Notes: generated by a model not told the origin, from the sequence alone. A stretch of DNA of 64,000 nucleotides from Corynebacterium jeikeium (GCA_003955985.1 CP033784.1:496001-560000); one strand, 5' to 3'; counted from the first letter of the stretch, positions 8,344 to 17,946 are shown. Numbers and translations are program-made.

Positions 8344-11300
8344 GTGACTAGTGCACAGGCGGAGATTTCGGCTACCCGAAAAGCGGGGCCGCAGCCTATG
8401 ACAGGCACAATCGCGCCGGATGCGCCTCCAGAAGCGCCGGAGCCACAGCCGGTGCCGCTGATGCGTGCACTCATGCCGTTAATCATGGTCGTGGCGGTGG
8501 TCGGCATGGTGGTGTTGATGTTTGTCTCTGGGATGGGACGTAACCCGATGTCGTTTATGTTTCCGCTGATGATGGTGTTTTCCACTGTGGGCATGATGGT
8601 GTCGGGCGGGGCGGGAAATAAGGACATGGCACCGGCGCGGAAGGACTATCAGAGGCATTTGTCCAGTATTCGCCGCGCGGTGGCGAAAGCAGCGAGGATG
8701 CAGCGTGAATCGGCGCAGTTTATCCACCCTCGGCCTGGAACTCTGTGGCAGCTGGGGGCGATGGGGCGGGCGTGCGAGCGTCGAAAGGGGGACTCGGATT
8801 TCTTGCAGCTGCGCATCGGGGTGGCAACGCAGCAGCCCGCAACGCCTGTAACACCACCGGCAATTCCGGCGCCCGAGAAACTGGATCCGGTTTCCGCCGT
8901 AGCACTGCGGGAAGTTATTCGATCGGCTCGTCAGGTTGAGGGAGTGCCCTTTGCCATAGATGTGTCGGCCTTTGAGATTATCGCGCTCACTGGAGATACC
9001 GCGGCGCAGGGGCTGGCTCGAGCGATGGTCGCCCAAGCTGCTGCGCTGCATCATCCGGAGGATTGCCTGATTGCAGTTGTGGGAGATGAGTGGGAATGGC
9101 TGAAATGGACGCCACACCACGGACACCCCGCAGTTACTGATGCCTGTGGCCCAGCGCGGTTGCGGGCGGCGACGTGTGTGCAGCTGACTGAGCTGCTCAC
9201 GGCTATCGACACACTGCCAGCTGCTGTGCTGATTGTGCTGACGGATTCGAACGGACAGCTAGATGTCACTGAACTGACACCGATTTTTGACGCGACGGGG
9301 TCGGAGACCTCGGTAGTTTTGCTGACCGTCGTGGAAGCGCAGTCAACGTTGTGGGAGGCAGCGGTTCACCATGGCATCGCGCTGGTTGTTTCCACTACTG
9401 CTGTGCATGCGGAAACCGCGTCCGGACGGGAGGAGATTGGCGTACCTGATCAGCTGAGTCCAGCAGAAGCGGAGGTGCTTGGGCGGAGCTTGGCGCGTTT
9501 TGAAGTGCCAACAAGCGCAGATGATTCTGTTAAGACCTCGGAAGACCCGGTCATGGAGGAGCTCGGGCTGTACCCGCCTCCGACAACTCTGCGCTACCGA
9601 CCGCGCTACGGCAGTGCTCGTCTGCGCATTCCTGTTGGAGCTGATGACGGTGGTGCTCCGGTCTATCTGGATTTTAAGGAGAGTGCTGAGGGCGGCATGG
9701 GGCCACACGGTCTGTGCGTTGGTGCCACAGGGTCGGGTAAGTCGGAATTCCTCCGAACGACCGTGGTAGGGCTCGCAGCTACGCACAGCCCGGATCAGTT
9801 GAACTTTGTGCTGGTGGACTTCAAAGGCGGGGCGACGTTTCTGGGACTGGATCAATTGCCTCATGTCTCGGCGGTGATTACCAACTTGGAGCAGGAGCTT
9901 ATCCTGGTCAACCGCATGGAAGACGCACTGCGCGGTGAGATGACGCGGCGCCAAGAGCAGCTGCGCGCTGCAGGGAATTTCGCCGGTGTCAGCGATTATG
10001 AGCAAGCCCGGCGCGCTGGGCAGATAGATGCGCCACCCATGCCCGCGTTGCTGATTGTGGTGGATGAGTTTTCAGAGCTGCTCTCCGCACGCCCGGAGTT
10101 TGCTGAGCTCTTCGTTGCGATTGGTCGGTTGGGGCGCAGTTTGCACATGCATTTGCTGCTGGCCAGTCAGCGTCTGGAGGAAGGCCGCTTGCGCGGGCTG
10201 GAAAGCCATCTTTCCTATCGCATTGGGTTGAAGACCTTTTCCGTCGCGGAGTCCCGCAGCGTGCTAGGTGTTCCGGACGCCTATCATCTGCCGGCCATCC
10301 CGGGCATTGGGTATATCAAATCTGCTGCCGCCGAACCGGTGCGGTTTCGGTCGGCGTATGTTTCCGGCCCGGTGGTCCGTCCGCAGCCTATTGACGGTGC
10401 GACGGCTGGGGCAGAGCAGAGGCTGCAGGGGCAGGTCGCAGCTGTCACTGAATTTACCGCTGAAAATTGGACGCGGGAGGCTTTCGGTGCGTCGTTAAGC
10501 GATGGTGGAATGGTGGACCCGCCTGCGCAGACATCGGAGCAGACGGTGCTCGGTGCCGTGGTGGCAGCGGTGTCGCACGTACCGACACGTGCGCATCGGG
10601 TGTGGCTGCCGCCACTACCGGAGGCCATCGAGCTTCAGCCCGACGAGCAGCTGCCGCGACAGCGATTGACCGGTGTGATTGGGCTGGTGGACAAGCCGCT
10701 GTTTCAGCGTCAGGACCCACTGCGTATTGACCTGCGCACGACCGGCGGGCACATGGCAATCGTCGGAGCGCCGCGGTCAGGAAAGACCACTGCCGCACGC
10801 ACAGCGATCCTCGCGCTTGCCGACGGCATCAGCGCCCGTGACCTGCATTTTTATATCGTCGACTGTGGTGCGGGCGGCTTGAGCGACCTGGCTGAGTTGC
10901 CGCATGTCGCGTCGGTTGCACACCGCGGAGACGAGGAGCTTATTCGCCGTACGATTGGTTTTTTGCGTCGTGAGGTAAGTCGTCGGGAACAGCTCTTTCG
11001 CACTAATGGATGGCTCTCTCCGGAAGCAGCACGGGCGGCAGGGCAGCCGGATTCGGTGTTGGTCATTGACGGCTGGGGTGCGTTCAAAACGGAGTTTCCG
11101 GCGCTGAGCGACGATGTGCAGGCGCTGGTTGCAGATGGATTGGCGGTGGGAATTCATGTCCTGCTCACGGCCTATCGCTGGACGGACATGAGACCTGCCG
11201 TTCGCGACCTGATTGGTACGCGGATTGAGCTGCGGCAGGCGGAGTCGATGGATTCAATGATTGACCGTAAGGCAGCAGAGCTGGTGCCGGAGAGCCCAGG

Positions 11301-12171
11301 ACGCGGAGTCGCGCCGGGCGGGTTTGCGATGCTGGTAGCTCTCACCGGCGTTGCAGACGCTAAGCGGATTGCAGAGACAGCGCCGCACGGTGAGCAGGCA
11401 CCAAAGCTCCAGTTGTTGCCGCGGCGGATTGATATTGCGCGTTTGCCACGACCAGCGGCCGCGACGAGAGGTGCGATTGCAGTGGGGCTCGAAGAAGCCG
11501 GTCTGGGCGCGGTGATATTCCACCCAGAAAAGGATCGTCACCTACTGATATTCGGTTCGGCGGGCAGTGGCAGAACCGCCGCGCTGAGGGGCATCGTGCA
11601 CCAGCTGCGGTACTCGCAGTTGGACTCGAAATTCGTCGTGATTGACTACCGCCGTGGGCTCATGGAGGCCGTGCCCGAAGAGCGGCTGGCCGGCTATGCA
11701 GGCTCGGCTGCGGTGGCGACGCCCATGCTGGCAGAGCTGGCAGAGGTACTGAAGGCTCGTCTCCCGCAACCGGATATCACCCCAGCGCAGTTGAAGGCCC
11801 GAAATTGGTGGAGTGGTCCAACCATCAATGTCATCGTGGATGACTATGACCTCGTGGCTGGCTCACGGGGTAACCCCTTGCAGCCGCTGGTAGAAGTCAT
11901 CGCTCACGCCGCCGACATTGGGCTCAATATCTTTTTCGCCCGTCGAATCAGCGGGGCGTTGCGTTCCCTCCACGACCCGGTCATGGGGGCGGTTAAGGAT
12001 CAGGGCGCCAGCGTCTTTGTCATGGATGGCACACGCGACGACGGCCCCATCCTCGGCGTAAAGCCCTGCGAACAGCCTCCGGGTCGTGGCTATTGGGTGG
12101 CGCACGGCCAGAGTCCGCAGGTTGTGCAGTTGGGTTTGTTGGATACTGCTGGTGACCAGGAGGACAGTTGA
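8344..12171 (+). CDS. eccC: Type VII secretion ATPase EccC, full-length three-ATPase form
   Basis: EccC is the FtsK/SpoIIIE-type motor that recognises WXG100 substrates and energises secretion. Two membrane helices lie at about residues 40-83. Three ATPase domains follow, with P-loops at residues 460-467 (GATGSGKS), 808-815 (GAPRSGKT) and 1071-1078 (GSAGSGRT). In the third the Walker A lysine is Arg. The first has a normal Walker B (VVDE), the second VIDG and the third VDD. The protein is one 1275-residue chain, the ancestral unsplit form, rather than the EccCa/EccCb pair of ESX-1. The GTG start follows a run of six G at 8332-8337. Confidence 0.95.
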   Translation: MTSAQAEISATRKAGPQPMTGTIAPDAPPEAPEPQPVPLMRALMPLIMVVAVVGMVVLMFVSGMGRNPMSFMFPLMMVFSTVGMMVSGGAGNKDMAPARKDYQRHLSSIRRAVAKAARMQRESAQFIHPRPGTLWQLGAMGRACERRKGDSDFLQLRIGVATQQPATPVTPPAIPAPEKLDPVSAVALREVIRSARQVEGVPFAIDVSAFEIIALTGDTAAQGLARAMVAQAAALHHPEDCLIAVVGDEWEWLKWTPHHGHPAVTDACGPARLRAATCVQLTELLTAIDTLPAAVLIVLTDSNGQLDVTELTPIFDATGSETSVVLLTVVEAQSTLWEAAVHHGIALVVSTTAVHAETASGREEIGVPDQLSPAEAEVLGRSLARFEVPTSADDSVKTSEDPVMEELGLYPPPTTLRYRPRYGSARLRIPVGADDGGAPVYLDFKESAEGGMGPHGLCVGATGSGKSEFLRTTVVGLAATHSPDQLNFVLVDFKGGATFLGLDQLPHVSAVITNLEQELILVNRMEDALRGEMTRRQEQLRAAGNFAGVSDYEQARRAGQIDAPPMPALLIVVDEFSELLSARPEFAELFVAIGRLGRSLHMHLLLASQRLEEGRLRGLESHLSYRIGLKTFSVAESRSVLGVPDAYHLPAIPGIGYIKSAAAEPVRFRSAYVSGPVVRPQPIDGATAGAEQRLQGQVAAVTEFTAENWTREAFGASLSDGGMVDPPAQTSEQTVLGAVVAAVSHVPTRAHRVWLPPLPEAIELQPDEQLPRQRLTGVIGLVDKPLFQRQDPLRIDLRTTGGHMAIVGAPRSGKTTAARTAILALADGISARDLHFYIVDCGAGGLSDLAELPHVASVAHRGDEELIRRTIGFLRREVSRREQLFRTNGWLSPEAARAAGQPDSVLVIDGWGAFKTEFPALSDDVQALVADGLAVGIHVLLTAYRWTDMRPAVRDLIGTRIELRQAESMDSMIDRKAAELVPESPGRGVAPGGFAMLVALTGVADAKRIAETAPHGEQAPKLQLLPRRIDIARLPRPAAATRGAIAVGLEEAGLGAVIFHPEKDRHLLIFGSAGSGRTAALRGIVHQLRYSQLDSKFVVIDYRRGLMEAVPEERLAGYAGSAAVATPMLAELAEVLKARLPQPDITPAQLKARNWWSGPTINVIVDDYDLVAGSRGNPLQPLVEVIAHAADIGLNIFFARRISGALRSLHDPVMGAVKDQGASVFVMDGTRDDGPILGVKPCEQPPGRGYWVAHGQSPQVVQLGLLDTAGDQEDS

Positions 12172-13559
12172 TGATTCGGGTCGATTCTCCTGACACCACT
12201 CAGACCCCGACGCTGCGCCACGGTACCTGGCATCTGTGGGGACTCGCGGCACCTGCAGACACCACAGAACTGGCGGTGCATGGCCCTAGACCGCTTCTCG
12301 AGAGCATGCAAACAGTCATTGTGCCCAGCTATTGGGGTGCTGTGCGACAGTGCCGGCTGGCCTCCGCGCTATTGGCTGCCGAACTCAATCCGTACATCCT
12401 GACGCTTGCCGACGCCGTTGTGGAACTCGATGAGGCAACTGTGTCTCATAGCGTGTTGGTGGAAGTAGAGGAAACGCGTGTCTGTGTCACTCGTCTGAGC
12501 GGTGGGCACATTGCCAGTCGGATGACACATTTGGTCGGAGCGAACGACAGCGCACCGCTGGTGGAAACAGTCATTGCGCTGGCTTATCAGCTGACCATGT
12601 ATCCGGATGCGCCCCAGGGGATACCTGATGATGTGGAAGTTAGCGGTGGGCGCGGTATCACCGAGTATCCGCCCCGCTGGCAGGAGGATATCGAGTTCAT
12701 CGTCGGCGAAGTTCCACCTGGGCTAGCGAACCCGCGGCGAGCTCTACTAGTCGATCGTCTGCGCGATCGTGGTTTTTTAGTCTTCGACTGCCCAGCCTCG
12801 CGGCTCGGGGAGTGCGTAAATCCGGCCTGGTTGAAAAGCATCGGCGACGCTGAAGTCGGTGAAGTGGAGCAATTGGAGGATCTCGCGGGGAGGCGTCCTG
12901 CAGCCAGGGTAGAAGCCAGCGCAGTGTCGAATCAAAGCGCAGTTGTGTCAGTAGCTGCCGTTGGTTTGTTGACGGTGGTGGTGCTGATTGTTGGGATTGC
13001 TGCATGGCTCGTTAGTGGCGGCATAGGCAGGGAGAACGAGGGGAGGCAGAAGCAGCGTGAGACATCGCACGCACAGGCTCCTCCTGTAACTACGCCGCCT
13101 GTAACTACGCCACCACCCGCATCGAAACCGGTTCCCGATTCTGCTCCAATAGTCAAACTGACCAATGCGGGCGTGGAAGCTCGGTTTCCCGGCGGGTGGG
13201 AGCTTGATTCGGCAAGTCCGTTCGACCGTCTGATTGCGGTGGATGGCGGAGATATGCGCGTATTGGTGCTCGCTAGCCCGCTTTCGCAGGACATGGCGCT
13301 TGAACATCTAGCAGCAGCTTTGAGTAGCTCCGTTGCCGGGGATGAGACAAAGTCCGCGCCGGAACGCAGGCAAGTACTGGGCACCGATGTCGTAGTCGTA
13401 GAAGAGCGGCTGCCGTCAGGTAATTCGATAGTGCTCTGGCATCACAAAGTGATGGACGGAACTCAAGTCAGTGTGGGGTGCCAGTTCAGAGGAAGGACTA
13501 TTGCGCCGGTACGACCCGTATGCGACCAGGCAGTAGTAAGCGCTCGGCCGGTGCCGTAA
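12171..13559 (+). CDS. Type VII secretion-associated membrane protein, Rv3446c-like
   Basis: A 462-residue protein. A cytosolic N-terminal part (about residues 1-245) precedes one membrane helix (about residues 258-280). Beyond it are a Thr/Pro-rich linker with a repeated VTTPP unit and an extracytoplasmic C-terminal domain of about 140 residues. Its place between eccC and the esx pair matches Rv3446c in the M. tuberculosis ESX-4 locus, whose family is annotated only as type VII secretion-associated. The ATG at 12171 overlaps the eccC stop by one base (TGATG) and has AGGAGGA at 12158-12164, so it is translated with eccC. The role in secretion is not established. Confidence 0.8.
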   Translation: MIRVDSPDTTQTPTLRHGTWHLWGLAAPADTTELAVHGPRPLLESMQTVIVPSYWGAVRQCRLASALLAAELNPYILTLADAVVELDEATVSHSVLVEVEETRVCVTRLSGGHIASRMTHLVGANDSAPLVETVIALAYQLTMYPDAPQGIPDDVEVSGGRGITEYPPRWQEDIEFIVGEVPPGLANPRRALLVDRLRDRGFLVFDCPASRLGECVNPAWLKSIGDAEVGEVEQLEDLAGRRPAARVEASAVSNQSAVVSVAAVGLLTVVVLIVGIAAWLVSGGIGRENEGRQKQRETSHAQAPPVTTPPVTTPPPASKPVPDSAPIVKLTNAGVEARFPGGWELDSASPFDRLIAVDGGDMRVLVLASPLSQDMALEHLAAALSSSVAGDETKSAPERRQVLGTDVVVVEERLPSGNSIVLWHHKVMDGTQVSVGCQFRGRTIAPVRPVCDQAVVSARPVP

Positions 13560-13633
13560 CACGCAAGGGGCGTAGAGAAAGTGACTGGGGGATGGGCGGG
13601 GGTAGGCAGGGGTAAAGGTTGGAAAACCAAAAT

Positions 13634-13690
13634 GGAACCGAATCGGGGTTTTTCGCGCCAAACAATATGACGGGTTTTTAACGCGGGAAG
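13634..13690 (+). promoter_or_regulatory. Conserved upstream block of esxBA, shared with the 27.4 kb operon
   Basis: GGAACCGAATC (13634-13644), four variable bases, TTTTTCGCGCC (13649-13659), one variable base and AACA (13661-13664) recur at exactly the same spacing at 27443-27473. A weaker second part (GTTTTT, then CGCGGG and AAG) follows in both. GGAAC with a downstream CG-rich element resembles an extracytoplasmic-function sigma promoter. In M. tuberculosis, SigM controls the ESX-4 genes esxT and esxU, so a SigM-like promoter is a reasonable reading. A repressor or activator site is the alternative. It lies 128 bases before the esxB start. Confidence 0.6.
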
Positions 13691-13761
13691 CTGGCTGGCT
13701 CGCGCGGGGAGGTAAAAATGCCGTCGTTAATCAGTCACTCAACACGAATAAGGGGGAAACA

Positions 13762-14088
13762 GTGGCAAACCTATTTGCAGCCGAATCAGATCAAATGACC
13801 ACTACCGCGGGGGACGTCGATGGCGTCAACTCGGAAGTACAGGGCGAGCTGGGGCGCATTCGAGGCGTCGTGGACGGTCTGGCGGGGGAATGGAAGGGCC
13901 AGGCTAAAGACAGCTTCGATGATCTGATGCTTCGTTGGGATGACGCAGCTATGCGTCTATCCAATGCGCTGACGGATATCGCGGATAACATCCGCGCAAA
14001 TTCCAGCAGCTTCGATGCGGGCGAGGACGAGGGGGCGTCGTCGTTCAAGCAGGTGGCAGCAGCGGGTGCGTCGTTGCTGAACCTCTAA
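13762..14088 (+). CDS. esxB: WXG100 protein, EsxB/CFP-10-like type VII substrate
   Basis: A 108-residue helical-hairpin protein of the WXG100 family: helix, turn with W44-K45-G46, helix. Members are secreted as heterodimers with a partner through EccC. After the second helix the sequence reads FDAGE (84-88), which fits the position of the YxxxD/E secretion signal but with Phe in place of Tyr. The C-terminal tail is about 20 residues longer than in CFP-10. The GTG start has AGGGGGAAA upstream, like eccB. It is followed by a partner gene, as expected. Confidence 0.93.
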   Translation: MANLFAAESDQMTTTAGDVDGVNSEVQGELGRIRGVVDGLAGEWKGQAKDSFDDLMLRWDDAAMRLSNALTDIADNIRANSSSFDAGEDEGASSFKQVAAAGASLLNL

Positions 14089-14161
14089 ACGTTTTATCGA
14101 ATCGCACAACCACAACACTGAATCACACAACACACATCACCTTTTGGGGAAAGGGTTCTTA

Positions 14162-14449
14162 ATGCAACCAATTAGGTACAGTTTTGGCGGCATCGACGGT
14201 GCTGCCGATGACATTCGGTCCACTTCTGGCACCATCAACGGGCTGCTCGGAGATTTGAAGAAGCGCATCGCGCCGATGGTCTCTACGTGGGAGGGTGACT
14301 CTTCGGATTCTTACCAGGAGGCTCAGCGTGAATGGGACACAGCAGCGGAGGAGCTCAATATGATTCTCACGACTATCGCGGATACGGTCAGCGCAGGTAG
14401 CCAGCGAATGGCGGATATTAACCGCCGCGCGGCAGCTAGCTGGGGATAG
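14162..14449 (+). CDS. esxA: WXG100 protein, EsxA/ESAT-6-like type VII substrate
   Basis: A 95-residue helical-hairpin protein with the W43-E44-G45 turn, ending at the second helix without a long tail. This is typical of the ESAT-6-like partner that dimerises with EsxB and lacks its own YxxxD/E signal. ATG at 14162 is preceded by GGGGAAAGG at 14147-14155; a TTG at 14144 is in frame but lies inside that sequence. A strong intrinsic terminator follows at 14581. The esxB-esxA pair lies immediately before rplM, as in the ESX-4 loci of mycobacteria. Confidence 0.92.
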   Translation: MQPIRYSFGGIDGAADDIRSTSGTINGLLGDLKKRIAPMVSTWEGDSSDSYQEAQREWDTAAEELNMILTTIADTVSAGSQRMADINRRAAASWG

Positions 14450-14763
14450 CTTGGTTCCTGCTTGAGGCACTTTTGATTGAGCTATGTAACCGGGGGAGGG
14501 GAGGACATTGCTCAATTGAGATCTTCAGTTAGGTATCTGCCTTTGAAGTATTCTTGCTAGCAGCACTCCAGGGGGGAAAGGCCAGTCTCAGCAGTTTGCG
14601 GCTGAGACTGGCTTTGGCATTTTTTGTTCTAGTGCCATCTCAAGGTAGAGTAGTCAAACTGTGTGCGCACACGTGAATGTTGCCTCGGGTCTCCACCGGC
14701 CGCCGGGGAATAACAACAGTGTGCACGGTGGCTGGCAAATCTACACGGACCCTAAAAGGAGTC
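14450..14763. other. Intergenic region between esxA and rplM
   Basis: This 314-base stretch holds no gene that I can support. It contains the esxA terminator (14581-14625), then the presumed rplM-rpsI promoter region and leader. A 12-base palindrome GTGTGCGCACAC lies at about 14660-14671, of unknown meaning. Confidence 0.6.
14581..14625 (+). terminator. Intrinsic terminator after esxA
   Basis: A perfect 12-base-pair stem (GCCAGTCTCAGC pairing with GCTGAGACTGGC) with an 8-base loop, followed by TTTGGC and a run of six T. It closes the type VII operon and insulates rplM. Confidence 0.9.
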
Positions 14764-15210
14764 ATGTTGTCTACTTTCCATCCGAAGGACGGTGACATCG
14801 AGCGCAAGTGGTACGTCATCGACGCTACCGACGTTGTTCTCGGCCGTCTGGCTACTCACGCCGCAGACTTGCTGCGCGGTAAGGGCAAGGCTTACTTCGC
14901 CCCTAACGTCGACTGCGGTGACCACGTCATCATCATCAACGCCGATAAGGTGCACGTCTCCTCTAACAAGCGGGAACGTGAGATGCGCTACCGCCACTCG
15001 GGCTTCCCGGGCGGCCTGAAGTCGATGACCCTGGGTCGTTCCCTCGAGGTTCACCCGGAGCGCGTTATCGCTGAGGCTATTGAGGGCATGATGCCGCACA
15101 ACAAGCTTTCGCGTGCGTCCATCAAGAAGCTGCACGTCTTCGCCGGTTCCGAGCACCCGTTCGCCGGTCAGAAGCCTGAAAACTACGAGATCAAGGCGGT
15201 GGCACAGTGA
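14764..15210 (+). CDS. rplM: 50S ribosomal protein L13
   Basis: L13 is an early-assembling large-subunit protein. The N-terminal family sequence is clear ([16 protein letters not shown] at residues 16-31), as are the central [22 protein letters not shown] region and [17 protein letters not shown]. At 148 residues the length is normal. Two start codons are possible. ATG at 14764 is only two bases from AGGAG (14757-14761). TTG at 14767 has better spacing and gives the usual M-S-T-F-H-P-K beginning. The gene overlaps rpsI by four bases, and the pair forms the usual L13-S9 operon. Confidence 0.96.
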   Translation: MLSTFHPKDGDIERKWYVIDATDVVLGRLATHAADLLRGKGKAYFAPNVDCGDHVIIINADKVHVSSNKREREMRYRHSGFPGGLKSMTLGRSLEVHPERVIAEAIEGMMPHNKLSRASIKKLHVFAGSEHPFAGQKPENYEIKAVAQ

Positions 15211-15767
15211 CCAACCCACAGGACGTCAATGAGAACCAGAACGTAGAGGCCACCGAGGCTTCCTACGATGATGTTCAGGCTGCCGCTGCTGCTGCCACTG
15301 AAGAGTTCACCTCTTCCATCGGCGACGCAGTTGCTACCGAGACCGAGGCTGAGGCTGCTCCGGCTGCACCGCTGACCCTGGATCGTCCGATTCAGACTGT
15401 CGGTCGTCGTAAGCGCGCTGTCGCCCGCGTCGTTCTGACCGCTGGTTCCGGCAAGATTGTCTGCAACGGCCGCGAGCTCGAGGATTACTTCCCGAACAAG
15501 CTGCACCAGCAGGAGATCAAGGATCCGCTGGTCCTGGTCGAGCGCGAGAGCCAGTTCGACATCAAGGCCAACATCAACGGTGGTGGCCCGTCCGGTCAGG
15601 CCGGTGCTCTGCGCCTGGCTATTGCTCGTGCCCTGAACGAGTTCAACCCGGAGGAGCGCAGCGTTCTCAAGAAGGCTGGCTTCCTCACCCGCGACGCTCG
15701 TGCTGTCGAGCGCAAGAAGGCTGGTCTGCACAAGGCCCGTCGCGCACCGCAGTACTCCAAGCGTTAA
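15207..15767 (+). CDS. rpsI: 30S ribosomal protein S9
   Basis: S9 contacts the P-site tRNA through its basic C-terminal tail, here ending YSKR as the family does. The conserved part begins at about residue 55 ([14 protein letters not shown]) and includes [20 protein letters not shown]. The first 55 or so residues are an acidic, Ala/Glu-rich extension of the sort seen in corynebacterial S9. The GTG start overlaps the rplM stop (GTGA), so translation is coupled. A strong terminator follows. Confidence 0.97.
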   Translation: MTNPQDVNENQNVEATEASYDDVQAAAAAATEEFTSSIGDAVATETEAEAAPAAPLTLDRPIQTVGRRKRAVARVVLTAGSGKIVCNGRELEDYFPNKLHQQEIKDPLVLVERESQFDIKANINGGGPSGQAGALRLAIARALNEFNPEERSVLKKAGFLTRDARAVERKKAGLHKARRAPQYSKR

Positions 15768-15782
15768 GCTTTACTGCTTCGA

Positions 15783-15828
15783 AAAGCACCTCAGTTTGCG
15801 TATTACACGCAAGCCGAGGTGCTTTTTT
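15783..15828 (+). terminator. Intrinsic terminator after rpsI
   Basis: AAAGCACCTC (15783-15792) pairs with GAGGTGCTTT, and an inner stem TTGCGT/ACGCAA extends the hairpin. A run of six T ends it. It closes the rplM-rpsI operon. Confidence 0.9.
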
Positions 15829-15929
15829 GGTTAAAGTCCGCAGTGACCAGGCATGGCTGCATTTTTGGGACAAGCCCCGTACGTTAGACTTTTATCCGTT
15901 AAAAACTGCCGCGAGAATCGTTTATCGCG

Positions 15930-15970
15930 GTGCGATTGCAGTGCGATGAAAGTGCGATTGCAGTGCGATG
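15930..15970. repeat. Two tandem copies of a 19-base sequence, 22-base period
   Basis: GTGCGATTGCAGTGCGATG occurs at 15930-15948 and 15952-15970, separated by AAA. Each copy itself contains GTGCGAT twice. It sits directly upstream of the acyltransferase ribosome-binding site, so it could be a regulator-binding array or a simple slippage duplication. Confidence 0.8.
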
Positions 15971-15986
15971 GGAAGAAGGAAACCGT

Positions 15987-17909
15987 ATGGCGGTGAGCAC
16001 CACAGCCACCAAGACCTCCGACGCGAAGAGCTCCTCTAGCTCGTCGTCGGTGGCGAAGCATCCCTTCCGCATTCGACGCGTACCAGGCATTGATGGGCTG
16101 CGCGGTCTGGCCGTTGCCACAGTGGTGATCTACCACTACTTCGATAATGTGCTGCCCGGTGGCTACATCGGTGTGGATATCTTCTTCGTGCTCTCCGGAT
16201 TTCTTATCACCTCGCTTCTGGTGCGCGAACGCGCGGTCACTGGGCGCATCGATCTAAAGGACTTCTGGCTCCGTCGACTGCGCCGCATCGCTCCGGCTGC
16301 GATGTTCGTGTTGTTTATTTCCATCGCCGTCGCAGGTCTGGTCGGCGGGGATCCCGCTGTTGGCTTGTCGACGCAGTTTCTCGGCACGGTCTTTTTCGTC
16401 AATAACTGGACGCAGATTGCGGGTTCTCAGTCCTATTTCGCGGATTCCGGAGTGCAGCTGTTAGCGCACTACTGGTCACTGTCGGTGGAGGAGCAGTTCT
16501 ACTTGCTCTGGCCATTGATCTTTGTGGCTCTTCTCGCCCTGAAGCTGGCATCTCGCAAGCTGGCAGCAGTGGCGGGCATTGGGGCGGTTGCTTCTTTCGT
16601 GTGGATGGTCTCGCTCTACGATCCGAAGGTCGACCCCACGAGGGTCTACTACGGTACCGATACTCACGCCTTTGGACTCCTGTTTGGCGCGGCCCTCGCA
16701 TTGTGGTTGACATCGACGTCGTCACGCGCAGAGGCGGACTCCTGGCCACGCACAGAACCCCTGCTGCGGGACTTCTTTGGCAGTTCTGCCCAAGCTTTCG
16801 TAGTGGCCTCGCTGCCTCTGATCTTCCTTTCGTTGGTTCTGCTGATGATGTCGGATACTGCGTCGGCGACTTACCGCGGTGGGTTGGTGTTCGCCTCGTT
16901 GCTGTCGGTGGCGATTCTCTATCTTGTCGTTCGCGGTGTCTCACCCGTGCGTCAGATTTTTGAGTTCAAGCCACTGTGCTGGCTGGGAAAGATTTCCTTC
17001 TCGCTGTACCTGTGGCACTGGCCGGTCATCGTGCTCATCCGCGAACTGCTGGAGCGCAATGAGGCCATGCAGTATGAGAACCTCGCTGCCTTCGCAGGCA
17101 TCGCGCTATCGCTGCTTTTGGCGAACTGGTCGTACAAGAATGTGGAATCGCCAATTCGCCGGATGGGTTACCGCCGTTGGATGTCGCAGTTTTCGGGCAC
17201 GCAGTTTGCCGGTTCCTGGAAGCCGCGCGTTGCAGCAGGGCTGGCGCTGGTCGTCGTGGTTGGTGCAGTTGTGGGAATGGCCACGGCGCCGAAGATGACG
17301 CGTTTGGAGGCACAGCTACAGGAGGCAGCTGAGCGCCGTGCACAGGCACAAAAGGCGGAGGAAGCCGAGTTGGCCAAGCGCGTTATGCCGCGTGGTGACC
17401 AGATCACCGCTATCGGCGACTCTGTGATGCTCGCCTCGGCGTCCGCGTTGGAAGAGAAGCTGCCCGGTATCTATATCGATGCGGCTGTTTCTCGTGGTTA
17501 TCCGGCTGCGCCAGAGATTATCGCCAGTATGAAGGCGGCGGGTACGCTCGATCCATTCGTCGTGCTGGGTCTTGGTATCAATCAGTCGGCTGCGGCATCG
17601 GACGAACACCTGTTGGATGAGATCCTCGATTCGCTGGGTGAAGACCGCATCATTGTCCTCATCAACCCGTACGGTGATCGTGTGTGGATGCCGCAGTCGG
17701 AGAGGGAAGTCCTCGACGCGGCAAAGAAGCGCGACAATGTCTATGTGTCTGACTGGTGTCATGGTGTGCGTGATGATTTGTCCAAGCTGCGCGCGGACCT
17801 TATCCACCCGACCCCGGATGGCGCCGAGGTCTATGCCAATGCCGTGGTCGATGCTTTCCAGCAGTATGCGAAGAACAAGAAACGCATTCCGGACACCTGC
17901 GGAATCTAA
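15987..17909 (+). CDS. Acyltransferase-3 membrane protein with C-terminal SGNH domain
   Basis: The N-terminal 400 or so residues are an OafA/YrhL-type acyltransferase-3 domain. It shows RVPGIDGLRGLAV near residue 30, YIGVDIFFVLSGFLI, FWLRRLRRI, SLSVEEQFYLLWP and about ten membrane helices. The C-terminal 200 residues form an outside SGNH domain with GDS (AIGDSVMLAS), an LGLGIN block and the DLIHPTPDGA catalytic Asp/His block. Such two-part proteins acetylate cell-wall polymers or glycolipids (OatA type). The exact substrate cannot be told here. ATG at 15987 has GGAAGAAGGAAA upstream; the longer frame running up through the tandem repeat is unlikely to be translated. Confidence 0.88.
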   Translation: MAVSTTATKTSDAKSSSSSSSVAKHPFRIRRVPGIDGLRGLAVATVVIYHYFDNVLPGGYIGVDIFFVLSGFLITSLLVRERAVTGRIDLKDFWLRRLRRIAPAAMFVLFISIAVAGLVGGDPAVGLSTQFLGTVFFVNNWTQIAGSQSYFADSGVQLLAHYWSLSVEEQFYLLWPLIFVALLALKLASRKLAAVAGIGAVASFVWMVSLYDPKVDPTRVYYGTDTHAFGLLFGAALALWLTSTSSRAEADSWPRTEPLLRDFFGSSAQAFVVASLPLIFLSLVLLMMSDTASATYRGGLVFASLLSVAILYLVVRGVSPVRQIFEFKPLCWLGKISFSLYLWHWPVIVLIRELLERNEAMQYENLAAFAGIALSLLLANWSYKNVESPIRRMGYRRWMSQFSGTQFAGSWKPRVAAGLALVVVVGAVVGMATAPKMTRLEAQLQEAAERRAQAQKAEEAELAKRVMPRGDQITAIGDSVMLASASALEEKLPGIYIDAAVSRGYPAAPEIIASMKAAGTLDPFVVLGLGINQSAAASDEHLLDEILDSLGEDRIIVLINPYGDRVWMPQSEREVLDAAKKRDNVYVSDWCHGVRDDLSKLRADLIHPTPDGAEVYANAVVDAFQQYAKNKKRIPDTCGI

Positions 17910-17946
17910 TAAAAATCTAGTTAGTAGTGTTTCCACGGTAAAGTAA

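Noticed and set aside
14660..14671. Palindrome GTGTGCGCACAC before rplM considered as a GlxR site
   Set aside because: GlxR needs TGTGA-N6-TCACA; this sequence lacks the spacing and the A/T positions.
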